A stretch of DNA of 64,000 nt from CAZQVN01 sp964596775 (GCA_964596775.1 CAZQVN010000019.1:3388-67387); one strand, 5' to 3'. Numbered from the stretch's first letter, positions 43,687-51,895 are shown. A program made the numbers and translations. Notes: generated by a model not told the origin, from the letters alone.

Positions 43687-44285
43687 GGATCCCGGCGATG
43701 CCGCGACTTGATGCCGCCCCAGCTCACGGCCTCGACCGGCACGGCACACTCCACGTTCGCGTTGCTCACCCGGACCGACGTCGTTTCGATCCGCTGACAG
43801 GTATTGATCTCCCCGGCGCAGTTGAGACCCGTGTGGAGGATGTTCGCAACCGTCAGGCTGGTGAACGAATCGCCGTCGCGTGTTCCGGTCTGCCGGATGG
43901 TGACGGTCGCGGAACAGCTGTCGCTGACCGGGAAGACCGCCGTGCAGGTGACGTCGAACGATGTGTCGGTCGCCGTCCCGTCGCAGTCGAACTGGCCGAG
44001 GCCGACTTCACCGGAAATGATCGAGGCGTTGGCGCAGAGCGTGTCGGAGCTCGTCGATGTGCTGATCGTGGCCAGCGTCTCGCAGTCCTTGTCGACGTCG
44101 GTAGAGTTCCAGATCCCCTGCCAGGCCGGAGGAATCGTCGGGACGCCGTTCGGGGCCAGGACCCGGGAGAGGGGAAGCCGGGGCGCAAGGGTGCCGACCG
44201 GGGCGGCAGCCTGTGCCGCGGCCCCGGTCAGGGTGATCAGAGCAAGGGCCGCCGCAACGGCGTGAACGGCTCTCGATGCTGTCAT
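43683..44285 (-). CDS. Cys-rich secreted protein (paralogue A) with C-terminal WxxIKxR motif
   Basis: A 200-residue exported protein: signal peptide (AVAAALALITLTGAAAQAAA), then a small domain with about eight cysteines. Conserved with its neighbour are VLAPNGVP, QGIWNSTDVDKDCETLA, DTLCA, DSCSATVTI and VRVSNANVECAVPVE. It ends VSWGGIKSRHRRDP. No known family recognised; paired cysteines suggest disulfides in the periplasm or outside. Its stop overlaps the rsmH start as ATGA, probably by chance of compact packing. Five bases separate it from paralogue B. Confidence 0.72.
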   Translation of the reverse strand: MTASRAVHAVAAALALITLTGAAAQAAAPVGTLAPRLPLSRVLAPNGVPTIPPAWQGIWNSTDVDKDCETLATISTSTSSDTLCANASIISGEVGLGQFDCDGTATDTSFDVTCTAVFPVSDSCSATVTIRQTGTRDGDSFTSLTVANILHTGLNCAGEINTCQRIETTSVRVSNANVECAVPVEAVSWGGIKSRHRRDP

Positions 44286-44290
44286 GAGAT

Positions 44291-44866
44291 CTACCTGTGC
44301 CTTGACTTGATGTATCCCCAGGTTGTGCTTTCCACCGGTGTGGCGCACGCGGTATTGGCGTTCCCCACCCGGACGGCGGTGTACTCGTAGCGGAAACAGG
44401 ACGCCGGAAATTCCTCGCCGCAACGATCGTAGGTCGTGTTGAATATACCGACGTAACTCAGGTTGTTGCCGTTGAGCGTGGCGGTGATCTCGTAGTCAAA
44501 GCTGGCCGAACAGGTGTCGTCGATGGCCTCGGTGCCGCTGCAGACGAGGTTGTATCCGCTTCCGGTGATCGTCCCTTCGCAGGAGAAATTCGACCCTTCC
44601 GTCGAGTCCGGAACAGCCGCATCGTCGGCACAGAGCGTATCCGTTCCCGTGTCGGTGATGAAAACGAACATCGTTTCGCAGTCCCGGACCGTCAGGGTGT
44701 AGTTCCAGATTCCCTGGTAGTCCGTCGGCAGAACGGGACCGCCGGAGGGGGACAGCACCCGGGTCGGCGGAACGTGAACGGTCCGATCCCCGGCCCAGGC
44801 GGTCGGAACGGCGGTGGTGAGGAAAAAGGCGGCGGCCACGGCACAGCACAGTCTCAAGGCTTTCAC
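44291..44866 (-). CDS. Cys-rich secreted protein (paralogue B) with C-terminal WxxIKxR motif
   Basis: A 191-residue exported protein with a signal peptide (LRLCCAVAAAFFLTTAVPTA). It is clearly homologous to paralogue A: VLSPSGGPVLPTDYQGIWNY, DCETMFVF, DTLCADD, DDTCSASFDY and VRVGNANTACATPVE. The C-terminus is TTWGYIKSRHR. The pair is a tandem duplication that has diverged considerably. GTG at 44866 has GGAGGT four bases upstream. Function unknown. The motif at its very end recurs in an unrelated beta-helix protein at 62891. Confidence 0.72.
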   Translation of the reverse strand: MKALRLCCAVAAAFFLTTAVPTAWAGDRTVHVPPTRVLSPSGGPVLPTDYQGIWNYTLTVRDCETMFVFITDTGTDTLCADDAAVPDSTEGSNFSCEGTITGSGYNLVCSGTEAIDDTCSASFDYEITATLNGNNLSYVGIFNTTYDRCGEEFPASCFRYEYTAVRVGNANTACATPVESTTWGYIKSRHR

Positions 44867-44984
44867 GACGACCTCCAGGAAGGTTGATCCGAACCCGTTC
44901 CAGTCGGCGGGATGGGGCCCGCCGACCGCGTGCAATTGAACCCGCCGGAAAGGCTAGCACAGCCCGATGAATTCGTGAATCAAT

Positions 44985-46592
44985 TCAATGAAGCGTCATC
45001 AGGTATGACGCAATCCGCTCCCGATCCTCGAGCGAGAGGTCCGGGTAGGACCTCATCCGCGCCTCCGGGTTCACCGCTTCCGGGTCCGGCAGGTAGTCGA
45101 TGATCCACTCCCGGCTCACGCGGTCGCCCACGCCGTTCAGGTCGGGACCCATGCGCCCGCCGGCCCCGTCCATCCGGTGGCAGCCGACGCACCCCTCGCG
45201 GACGACGAGGGCCACGGCATCACTGTCCCCGGCACCGGCCGGGGCAGCGTACCCGGCCTTCCGCAGGTCCAGCCAGGCAAGGATCACGTCCGTTTCGCTG
45301 CCGGACACCCGCCGCTCCGGGTCGCGCGTTCCCGGCGCCACGTACTCCGGGTCCGACATGTGATCGCGGATCCACGCCGACGGGCGGGTGTTCGCCCCGG
45401 CGGTCAGTGCCGGACCGGCGCCGGTGTCATCGGCGTGGTGACAGGACGCGCAGTCGTGTTTTTCGAACAGCAGGGGACCGGCCATCGCCGAAAACGGCGT
45501 GCGGCCGTCCTTCTTCCACGACGGCTCCGGCGACCCTCCCGGGTCGCGCGCGCCGAGGACCGTCAGCACGACGACCGCACCCAGCGCCGCGCCGCCGAGC
45601 GCCAGGATCGGGCGCCGCCGGGCCGCGCTCCGATCCGGACTGCGGTCGAGGAACGGCAGGAGGAACAGGAACAGCGCGCCGAGGCCGGGGAGGATCACCG
45701 TGCCGATCACCTCCAGCTTCCCGGGAAAGTACTTGAGCATCTGGAACAGGCCGAGGAAGTACCACTCCGGCCGCGGCACGTAGGCCGTGTCGGACGGATC
45801 GGCCGGCGGATCGAGCGGCGCGCCCTTGACGACCGCGGTGATCATCAGCGCGGCAAGGACCAGCGCCATGGCGATCGCGTCCCGCCCGGACTGCCGCGGG
45901 TGGAACGTGTCGCCGTCCTTCTTCGCATCACCGGAAAAGGCGGGAGGTCCGGCGGTTCCGTGGCGCTGGACGAGAAACACGTGGGCGGCCACCAGGAGCA
46001 CCGCGGCCCCCGGGAGGAAGAGAACGTGGATCGCGTAGAAGCGGTTCAGCGTCATGGCACCCACGGACGGGCCGCCGAGGATCGCGGCGAGGAACGGCCC
46101 GATGAGCGGCACCGAGTCGGCGATCCGGAGCGTCACCGTGGTGGCCCAGTACGCCTTCTGGTCCCACGGCAGGAGATACCCGGTGAGCCCGAACGCGAGA
46201 ACGACGAACAGGAGCTTGACGCCGAGCATCCAGTTCACCTCGCGCGGCTTCCTGTAGGACCCGTGGAGGAACGCGCGGATCATGTGCAGGACCATGGCCA
46301 CGATCAGGAACGACGCGCCCCAGTGATGCAGGCCGCGGAGCAGCGCCCCGTTCAGGACCCCGGTTTCGATGAAGCGGATCGAATCGCGGGCGTGATCCGG
46401 CGTGGGGGCGTAGTAGACGGCCAGGAACATCCCGGTGACGATCTGCGCCCCGAACAGCATCAGCGCGATGCTGCCGAGCGTGTAGCTCCAGGGAAGTTTC
46501 GGCGGCACCTTCTTGCCGAGGAACCGGTCGACCGCGGAAAAGAGGCCGGTGCGGTCGTCGAGCCAGGCGCGGGCACGGCCGAAGAGGCTCAC
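44985..46592 (-). CDS. Cytochrome b fused to two c-type heme domains (bc-complex subunit)
   Basis: A 535-residue membrane protein. The N-terminal part is cytochrome b/b6-like, with paired heme His in LRGLHHWGASFLIVAMVLHM and IHVLFLPGAAVLLVAAHVF, and the quinol-site sequences GYLLPWDQKAYWATTV and PRPEWYFLGLFQMLKYFPG (PEWY). It continues into two periplasmic c-type heme domains, CASCHH (~residue 390) and CVGCHR (~475). A complete cyt b plus diheme c in one chain replaces a separate cytochrome c1. GTG at 46592 overlaps the Rieske stop as GTGA. It would take electrons from quinol, via Rieske, to the c-hemes. Confidence 0.88.
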   Translation of the reverse strand: MSLFGRARAWLDDRTGLFSAVDRFLGKKVPPKLPWSYTLGSIALMLFGAQIVTGMFLAVYYAPTPDHARDSIRFIETGVLNGALLRGLHHWGASFLIVAMVLHMIRAFLHGSYRKPREVNWMLGVKLLFVVLAFGLTGYLLPWDQKAYWATTVTLRIADSVPLIGPFLAAILGGPSVGAMTLNRFYAIHVLFLPGAAVLLVAAHVFLVQRHGTAGPPAFSGDAKKDGDTFHPRQSGRDAIAMALVLAALMITAVVKGAPLDPPADPSDTAYVPRPEWYFLGLFQMLKYFPGKLEVIGTVILPGLGALFLFLLPFLDRSPDRSAARRRPILALGGAALGAVVVLTVLGARDPGGSPEPSWKKDGRTPFSAMAGPLLFEKHDCASCHHADDTGAGPALTAGANTRPSAWIRDHMSDPEYVAPGTRDPERRVSGSETDVILAWLDLRKAGYAAPAGAGDSDAVALVVREGCVGCHRMDGAGGRMGPDLNGVGDRVSREWIIDYLPDPEAVNPEARMRSYPDLSLEDRERIASYLMTLH

Positions 46593-47083
46593 GCCCCGAG
46601 CCCTCCGCCCCGGACGAACAGCACCCCCTCCTCCCACCGCGTTTCCAGCCGGTCCAGCGGACGGGGGGGCGGGCCGGCGGTGACCCGTCCGGAGGCGTCG
46701 TAGGCGCCGCCGTGACAGGGGCAGTGGAAGCTCTCCCCCTTCGCGTCCCAGCTGACGGAGCAGCCGAGGTGCGTGCACACGGACGAGAGGGCCACGAGCG
46801 CGTCGTCATCACCCTTCGTGAGATGCACGAGGGCCTGCCCCGAACCGGTGTACCAGCCGTCTTTCTTTCGATAGGTGACGATCATCGATCGCACGCCCCG
46901 GATCCGGTCCGGGTCCACCTCGCCGACCTTGATCCAGCCGGAGTCCCTGCGGCCGAACGCCGGCGACACGAACGTGGACAGGCCGGTTCCGGAGAGAACG
47001 AGGGCGATCGCGCCGCCGAGAATTCCGGCGATGCGGCCGAGAAAGGAGCGGCGGGTGGCGGGGCCGTCGGGCGCGGGCGCCAT
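46589..47083 (-). CDS. Rieske [2Fe-2S] protein of the bc complex
   Basis: A 164-residue protein with a twin-arginine-type N-terminus (ATRRSFLGRIAGILGGAIAL) and a membrane anchor. The cluster ligands are CTHLGCSV (~residue 107) and CPCHGGAYDASGRV (~125), the two Cys and two His of a Rieske centre plus the disulfide cysteines. It transfers the first electron from quinol to the fused cytochrome. Translationally coupled to the cytochrome b gene; its ATG directly follows the stop of the upstream accessory gene. Confidence 0.92.
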   Translation of the reverse strand: MAPAPDGPATRRSFLGRIAGILGGAIALVLSGTGLSTFVSPAFGRRDSGWIKVGEVDPDRIRGVRSMIVTYRKKDGWYTGSGQALVHLTKGDDDALVALSSVCTHLGCSVSWDAKGESFHCPCHGGAYDASGRVTAGPPPRPLDRLETRWEEGVLFVRGGGLGA

Positions 47084-47494
47084 CTACATCATCGACTTCG
47101 GGAGTTTGCCTTCCGTCCAGTCGGCGCCCTTCTTGATCTCGATCTTCGTCGGCACGACCACATGCTGCTTCGCGTCGACCTTGCCGGTCAGGCGGACCGT
47201 CTTGTTGGCGTAATCCGCAAACCCCATGGCCGGGGCGAGGATCACGTAGAGATCGCCGGACTCGGTGAGCACCGCGGCGGGGATGCCGTCCTTCAGGCAC
47301 TGGATGGCGCAGTCGTGATGATCGCCGTCGGTCAACCCCATCTTGACCCAGCAGCGGCTGTCCACGAGCTGTCCGCTGATCTGGGCGGCCGCTTCCTTCT
47401 TTTCCGACTTTTCCTGGGCGATGATGCGGCCGGACGCGCCGAGGAGTACCGCGAACGCCGCGATGAGAGTGAGGAGCTTCCTGCTTCCCGTCAT
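47084..47494 (-). CDS. Small exported Cys/His protein linked to the bc complex
   Basis: A 136-residue protein with a signal peptide (LTLIAAFAVLLGASGRII). The core reads ISGQLVDSRCWVKMG, then DGDHHDCAIQCLKDGIPAAV and VRLTGKVDAKQHVVVPTKIE. Proteins with this C-x(n)-HxxC-xxxC arrangement and an OB-like C-terminal part occur near Rieske/cytochrome operons in several phyla, but their role is not known to me: metal or heme handling, or a thiol function, are possible. GGAGGT precedes the ATG at 47494. It leads the three-gene operon. Confidence 0.7.
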   Translation of the reverse strand: MTGSRKLLTLIAAFAVLLGASGRIIAQEKSEKKEAAAQISGQLVDSRCWVKMGLTDGDHHDCAIQCLKDGIPAAVLTESGDLYVILAPAMGFADYANKTVRLTGKVDAKQHVVVPTKIEIKKGADWTEGKLPKSMM

Positions 47495-47574
47495 GATGCC
47501 ACCTCCGGTTTCAGAAATGTCCTGTCCGAGGATGCGGGTCAACTATGGCCGCCCGCCCGCGATCCCGGGCCCGC

Positions 47575-49686
47575 CTACCAGGCGGCCAGCGACCGCACCG
47601 CCTCGAGTATGTCTTCCGTCTGCGGCAGGATCTCGTCCTCGATCGCCGGGCAGTAGGCCACCGGCGTGTCGAGCGCGCCGATCCGCCGGACCGGCGCATC
47701 GAGATGTTCGAACAGATCCTCCGCGATCCTTCCGGCCACTTCGGCGCCGAAGCCCCACGACAGCTGGTCCTCGTGGGCCACGATCACCCGGCTCGTCTTC
47801 CGGACCGATGCGTAGACCGTCTCCATGTCCCACGGGACGAGGCTCCGCAGGTCGATGACCTCCACGGAGATGCCGTCCTCCGCCGCCTTCTCCGCCGCCA
47901 CCTGGCTCTTGCGGACGAGCGTTCCGTAGGTGACGAGCGTCACGTCGGTGCCTTCGCGCACCACGTTCGCCTTGCCGAGCGGAATCATGTACTCCGGGCC
48001 CGGATACACGGACTTGGCGTACGGCTGGCGGTACAGGGTCTTCGGTTCGAGGAAGAGCACGGGATCGTCGCAGCGGATCGATGTTCGGAGGAGCCCGGCC
48101 GCGTCCGCGCCGTTCGACGGCATCACGATCCGGATACCGGGGCAGTGGGCGAAGATCGATTCGCCGGACTGGCTGTGGTACACGGATCCGCCCTGCAGGT
48201 AGCCGCCGATCGGCGACCGGATCACGACGGGACACGTGAAGTTGTTGTTGGAGCGCCAGCGCATCATGGCGAGTTCGTTGCGGATCTGCATCATGGCCGG
48301 CCAGATGTAGTCGAAGAACTGGATCTCGACGACCGGCTTGAGACCGCGGGTGGCCAGCCCGACCGCCCGGCCGACGATGTTGGCCTCGGCCAGCGGAGAG
48401 TTGAACACCCGGGCGGCGCCGTGCTCCTTCTGGAGGCCGTAGGTGAGCTTGAACACGCCCCCCTTGCCGGCAACTTCGTCGAGCTTCGATTCGTCGGAGC
48501 AGTCGGCCACGTCCTCGCCGAACACCAGGATCCGCGGATCGCGGGCCATCTCCTCCCTGAGCGTCCGGTTGATGTTGTCGACGAGCGTCACCGGCTGACC
48601 GTCGGGTTTCGGCTCCGTGTCGAAGTCGGGGCCGGTCGGGTCGACCGTGTCGGAGTAGAGGAAGTTCACCGCCGAGCCGGAGGCGGGCTTGGCCGCGGCA
48701 ATGGCCTCCTCGGCCGCGGAGTTGACCTGGTCGTCCACGCTGGCCTTGAGGCTTTCGAGTTCCTCCTTCGTGAGGATCCCTTCCTTCGTGAGAAACCGCG
48801 CGAACTTCGTCAGCGGGTCGCGCTTTTCCTCCTCTTCCCGTTCCTTCTTCGAGCGGTAGGCGGTCTGGTCGTCGGACATCGAGTGGGAGTAGGGGCGCAC
48901 GCACTCGGCGTGCACGAGCGCCGGTCCCTGTCGCTTCCGGCAGTAGTCCACCGCCTTCGAGAACGCCTCGTACGACTCGACCGGGTCGGTGCCGTCGCAC
49001 TGGATCCGGAACATCCCCTGGAAGCCGGACAGCGTCTTCGACCAGTCGCCGCCGGCGGTCTGCACGCTGGACGGCACGGAGATGGCGTAGCCGTTGTCCT
49101 CGAGGACGAACAGCACCGGCAGCTTCAGAACGCAGGCGGTGTTCAGCGCCTCCCAGAATTCCCCCTGGCTCGCGGTGCCGTCGCCGATCGACACGTAGAC
49201 GACCTCGTCCTTCTTGAACAGCTTCTGGCGATCCTTGATTTCCTTGATGAGATCGTAGCGGTAGCCGGCCTCGGCGCAGCCGACCGCCTGGAGGAGCTGG
49301 GTGCCGGTCGGACTCGACTGCGAAACGAGATTCCACTTCCTGTGACCCCAGTGCGACGGCATCTGCCGCCCGCCCGAGGCGGGATCGTCCGCCGCGCCGA
49401 CCGCCTGGTAGAGCATCTCGGTGGGGGTCACGCCGATCTGGAGGCAGAGCGCGCGATCGCGGTAGTAAGGGTAGAACCAGTCGTAGCCGCCCTTGAGACA
49501 GAGACCGGCGGCCACCAGCAGCGCCTCGTGCCCGGCGCCGGAAATCTGGAAGAACGTCTGGTTCTGCCGCTTGAGCTTCATCTCCACGTCGTCGAGCCGG
49601 CGCGACAGGTACATCGTGCGGAAAATGCCCGTCAGCTGGTCGGCGGACAGGGACGTGGCGGTCTTCGATTTTGAGTTTGCGCGCAT
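47575..49686 (-). CDS. 2-oxoacid dehydrogenase E1, fused alpha and beta subunits
   Basis: A 703-residue thiamine-diphosphate enzyme. The alpha half (~1-340) has the TPP/Mg motif GDGTASQGEFWEALN...NGYA and the phosphorylation-loop-like PYSHSMSDDQTAYRS. A ~30-residue linker leads to the beta half (~365-703; ILVFGEDVA, FNSPLAEANIVGRAVGLA, GGYLQGGSVYHSQSGES, PSNGADAAGLLRTSIR, EPKTLYR). This is the branched-chain-type layout. It would decarboxylate a branched 2-oxoacid (or pyruvate) and hand the acyl group to E2. No E2 or E3 gene is in the window, so the complex is encoded elsewhere. Single-chain E1 forms are known in Bacteroidetes and relatives. Confidence 0.9.
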   Translation of the reverse strand: MRANSKSKTATSLSADQLTGIFRTMYLSRRLDDVEMKLKRQNQTFFQISGAGHEALLVAAGLCLKGGYDWFYPYYRDRALCLQIGVTPTEMLYQAVGAADDPASGGRQMPSHWGHRKWNLVSQSSPTGTQLLQAVGCAEAGYRYDLIKEIKDRQKLFKKDEVVYVSIGDGTASQGEFWEALNTACVLKLPVLFVLEDNGYAISVPSSVQTAGGDWSKTLSGFQGMFRIQCDGTDPVESYEAFSKAVDYCRKRQGPALVHAECVRPYSHSMSDDQTAYRSKKEREEEEKRDPLTKFARFLTKEGILTKEELESLKASVDDQVNSAAEEAIAAAKPASGSAVNFLYSDTVDPTGPDFDTEPKPDGQPVTLVDNINRTLREEMARDPRILVFGEDVADCSDESKLDEVAGKGGVFKLTYGLQKEHGAARVFNSPLAEANIVGRAVGLATRGLKPVVEIQFFDYIWPAMMQIRNELAMMRWRSNNNFTCPVVIRSPIGGYLQGGSVYHSQSGESIFAHCPGIRIVMPSNGADAAGLLRTSIRCDDPVLFLEPKTLYRQPYAKSVYPGPEYMIPLGKANVVREGTDVTLVTYGTLVRKSQVAAEKAAEDGISVEVIDLRSLVPWDMETVYASVRKTSRVIVAHEDQLSWGFGAEVAGRIAEDLFEHLDAPVRRIGALDTPVAYCPAIEDEILPQTEDILEAVRSLAAW

Positions 49687-49838
49687 GGGGCCGCTCCAGG
49701 TGGCGCCGAAGGGCGGTCAAAAAGCTGTCTGTTTGGAGGGCAACAATTTAGCGCGAACGGCAGGGGGGGCGCAAGGGCGGTCGGCAAGGGAGGAGGGCTG
49801 CCACAGGGCTCCCGTGGCGCGTTCCAGGGGCGGGCGGG

Positions 49839-50495
49839 CTAACGCCTGTTTTCGTCCGGGGCCGGGGGCGGCCCGTCGCTGCCCCCGGTTTCGTCCGGGA
49901 GCGGAGCCCTGCCGCCGCCGTCGCGCACCGCCAGCCGCTTCAACAACTCCTCCTCCAGCGCCTTCTCATCCCCCGGCCGGTACCCCTGATTCGACCACAC
50001 CGTCGTGCCGTCCGGCGCGAGCAGGATCGCGGTGGGGAACGCATTGATCTGAAAACGGCGGCGGAGATCGCCGTCGAGGTCGGTGATCACCCGGAGGCTG
50101 AACCTGCGCGACCGCGCGAACGGCTTCACCTTGCCCACGTCCACCGGCGTGTCGGTGTTCACCGCGATCACCGTGAACCCGCGATCCGCATATTTTTTCT
50201 GAAGCCGGTCCAGCTCCGGCAGCTCCTTGAGGCACGGCCGGCACCAGAGCGCCCAGAAGTTGAGCAGCACCGGACCGCGCGCGAGCAGGTCGTGCAGCGA
50301 CAGGTCCTTGCCGTCGATGTCGCGGGCCCTGATCTCCGGAACGGAAATCCGGGCGGGGCTGTCCGCGCTTTCACCTGTGCGGCCTTCGCCTGCCCCGCCG
50401 TCGCCTGTCGCGCCCGGTTCCATCGCGCCGGCCGGTGCTGCGCACATCACCAGCACCGCCGAAACGACAAGCCCTGTCAGAGGTCGATCGTGCAC
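49839..50495 (-). CDS. TlpA/ResA-like periplasmic thioredoxin
   Basis: A 218-residue exported thiol-disulfide oxidoreductase. A signal peptide (LVVSAVLVMCAAPAGA) is followed by a Gly/Glu-rich linker and a thioredoxin fold. The active site is FWALWCRPCLKELPEL (WCRPC), and the cis-Pro region is INAFPTAILLAPDG. Two low-complexity stretches flank the fold. Such proteins reduce cytochrome c apoproteins or other disulfides, which fits the c-type cytochromes encoded nearby (inference). GTG at 50495 follows AGGAGA and lies 19 bp inside the mutY gene end, so the two are probably co-transcribed. Confidence 0.83.
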   Translation of the reverse strand: MHDRPLTGLVVSAVLVMCAAPAGAMEPGATGDGGAGEGRTGESADSPARISVPEIRARDIDGKDLSLHDLLARGPVLLNFWALWCRPCLKELPELDRLQKKYADRGFTVIAVNTDTPVDVGKVKPFARSRRFSLRVITDLDGDLRRRFQINAFPTAILLAPDGTTVWSNQGYRPGDEKALEEELLKRLAVRDGGGRAPLPDETGGSDGPPPAPDENRR

Positions 50496-51613
50496 TGGAG
50501 TTCTCCTTTCCGTTGCAACGCGTGTTCCTCCGCCGCCTTCAGCGCCTTGACCACGAGCGACGACGTTCCGCGGGTGCCCAGGTCCCCGCGCGACACGAAC
50601 TGCCATCCGGGGTTCGGCGGTTTCCGCCCGGTGACCGACGCCTGGAAGACGAGCGCGCGGATCCTCCGATTCATGATCGCGTGACGCGCCTCTCCCGCCG
50701 CGGACACATCCCCGGCGCCGGCATGGACGGAATCGCGGAGCCAGGTCCGCAGTTCCCGGCCGACCGCCTCGGGATCATCGTCGCCGCCGGCGGTGACGGC
50801 ATATTCGGGAAGCTCCCACAGGCCGGCCATCAGCTTTGCGCCCTCCCGCTTCCGGAGCAGGATCTGCCCCTCCGACTCCACCACGACGAGCGCCAGGGTT
50901 TCCTTCCGCGCTTCGGGGCGCTGCGGGGCTTCCGGGAATTCGCTCACCCGGTTCGTCGCGGCGGCGCGGCAGCCCCGGCGCACCGGGCAGGCCGCGCAGT
51001 CCGGGTTTCGCGGCGTGCAGACGCGCGCTCCGAGTTCCATCAGCGCCTGGTTGAAGTCGCCCGGGGCGGCCGGATCGATGAGTGCCGCCGCCGCGGTCCG
51101 CACCTTTTTCTCGAACTCGCGCGACCTCGGCGATCCCGCGATCGCCTTCCGCCGCGCGAGGACGCGGTTCACGTTTCCGTCCACGACCGGGAGCACCTGG
51201 CCGTAGGCGATCGAAAGCACCGCGGCGGCCGTGTACCTGCCGATGCCCGGCAGGGAAAGGGCCTCGTCGTGATCCTCGGGAAAGCGCCCGCCGAACCGCC
51301 TCACGATGGTTCCGGCGGCGGCGTGAAGGTTGCGGGCCCGCGAGTAGTAGCCGAGCCCGCTCCACGCGGCCAGCACTTCGTCGATCGGCGCCGCGGCCAG
51401 GGTCCGGACGTTCGGAAACGCGGCCACGAACCGCTCATAGTACGGCGTGACCGCGGCCACGGTGGTCTGCTGGAGCATGATCTCCGAGATCCACACGCGG
51501 TAGGGATCCCGGCTCTTCCGCCAGGGAAGAGTGCGGCGGTTCGTCCGGTACCATTTGAGAAGTCGGCTGCGCAGCGCGGCGGTCGCGGCGCTCGGCGGTT
51601 CCTTGGGAGTCAT
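50477..51613 (-). CDS. mutY: A/G-specific adenine DNA glycosylase
   Basis: A 378-residue base-excision repair enzyme that removes A opposite 8-oxoG. The HhH motif LPGIGRYTAAAVLSIAYG (~residue 118) and catalytic Asp (VVDGNVNRVLARR) are present, with a [4Fe-4S] loop CTPRNPDCAACPVRRGC. Early family blocks WRKSRDPYRVWISEIMLQQT and GLGYYSRARNLH are intact. The C-terminal ~150 residues form the NUDIX-like 8-oxoG recognition domain (LLRKREGAKLMAGLWELPE). Complete and of normal length. Confidence 0.93.
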   Translation of the reverse strand: MTPKEPPSAATAALRSRLLKWYRTNRRTLPWRKSRDPYRVWISEIMLQQTTVAAVTPYYERFVAAFPNVRTLAAAPIDEVLAAWSGLGYYSRARNLHAAAGTIVRRFGGRFPEDHDEALSLPGIGRYTAAAVLSIAYGQVLPVVDGNVNRVLARRKAIAGSPRSREFEKKVRTAAAALIDPAAPGDFNQALMELGARVCTPRNPDCAACPVRRGCRAAATNRVSEFPEAPQRPEARKETLALVVVESEGQILLRKREGAKLMAGLWELPEYAVTAGGDDDPEAVGRELRTWLRDSVHAGAGDVSAAGEARHAIMNRRIRALVFQASVTGRKPPNPGWQFVSRGDLGTRGTSSLVVKALKAAEEHALQRKGELQCTIDL

Positions 51614-51651
51614 GGTCCGGAGTCTAACCGATCCGGGCGGCGATTTTTTCC

Positions 51652-51680
51652 TTGTCGATCGCCGGCGCGGATGCTAGCGT
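51652..51680 (+). promoter_or_regulatory. Candidate extended -10 promoter of the intergenic RNA
   Basis: TTGTCG (51652-51657) and TAGCGT (51675-51680) are 17 bases apart, and TGC immediately before the -10 makes an extended -10. Predicted start is near 51687, just before the anti-SD-like tract. It points away from mutY on the other strand. Confidence 0.45.
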
Positions 51681-51685
51681 TGCGG

Positions 51686-51890
51686 CACGCAAGAAAGGAG
51701 GTGGTCCATTGAGTAAACGCAATCGACCTGCGAGGTGCCTGGTTCGCTAGGTGACCGACTTTCGTGCCACCGAGGTTAGTGGCCTGCCGGTTCCACCGGC
51801 GACTACCAGCCCGGCACCGGACCCCGGGGGTCTTCGAACTGGTCCTTCGAAGCGGCGACTCCGCCGAAAAAAGCTCCCGGGATTCTTTTT
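51686..51890 (+). ncRNA. Structured intergenic RNA with 17-nt anti-SD-complementary tract and 13-codon ORF
   Basis: Between the minus-strand genes mutY and trpC, the plus strand has an organised element. AGAAAGGAGGTGGTCCA (51692-51708) pairs with the conserved 3' end of 16S rRNA along its length with one G-U. TTG follows directly (51709) and opens a 13-codon ORF ending TAG (51748-51750; MSKRNRPARCLVR). Then come stems: 51764-51768/51813-51817 enclosing 51774-51780/51802-51807 and 51786-51790/51796-51800; 51820-51824/51828-51832; 51832-51838/51846-51852; 51853-51857/51862-51866; and a terminator ending in T5 at 51890. It is not tmRNA, SRP RNA, RNase P RNA or a tRNA by any signature I know. The short peptide resembles the start of tiny basic ribosomal proteins (bL37-like), so a leader or mini-gene is an alternative. 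Confidence 0.55.
51868..51890. terminator. Bidirectional terminator between the intergenic RNA and trpC
   Basis: An A-rich arm (51868-51873) and its T-rich partner (51885-51890) flank a TCCCGGGA palindrome. Read on the plus strand it ends in T5; on the minus strand, just after the trpC stop at 51896, it ends in T6. It can serve both convergent transcripts. Confidence 0.7.
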
Positions 51891-51895
51891 GCTCC

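Noticed and set aside
51709..51750. Tryptophan attenuator leader peptide for trpC
   Set aside because: The 13-codon ORF has no Trp codons and is on the opposite strand, converging on trpC, so it cannot be its leader.
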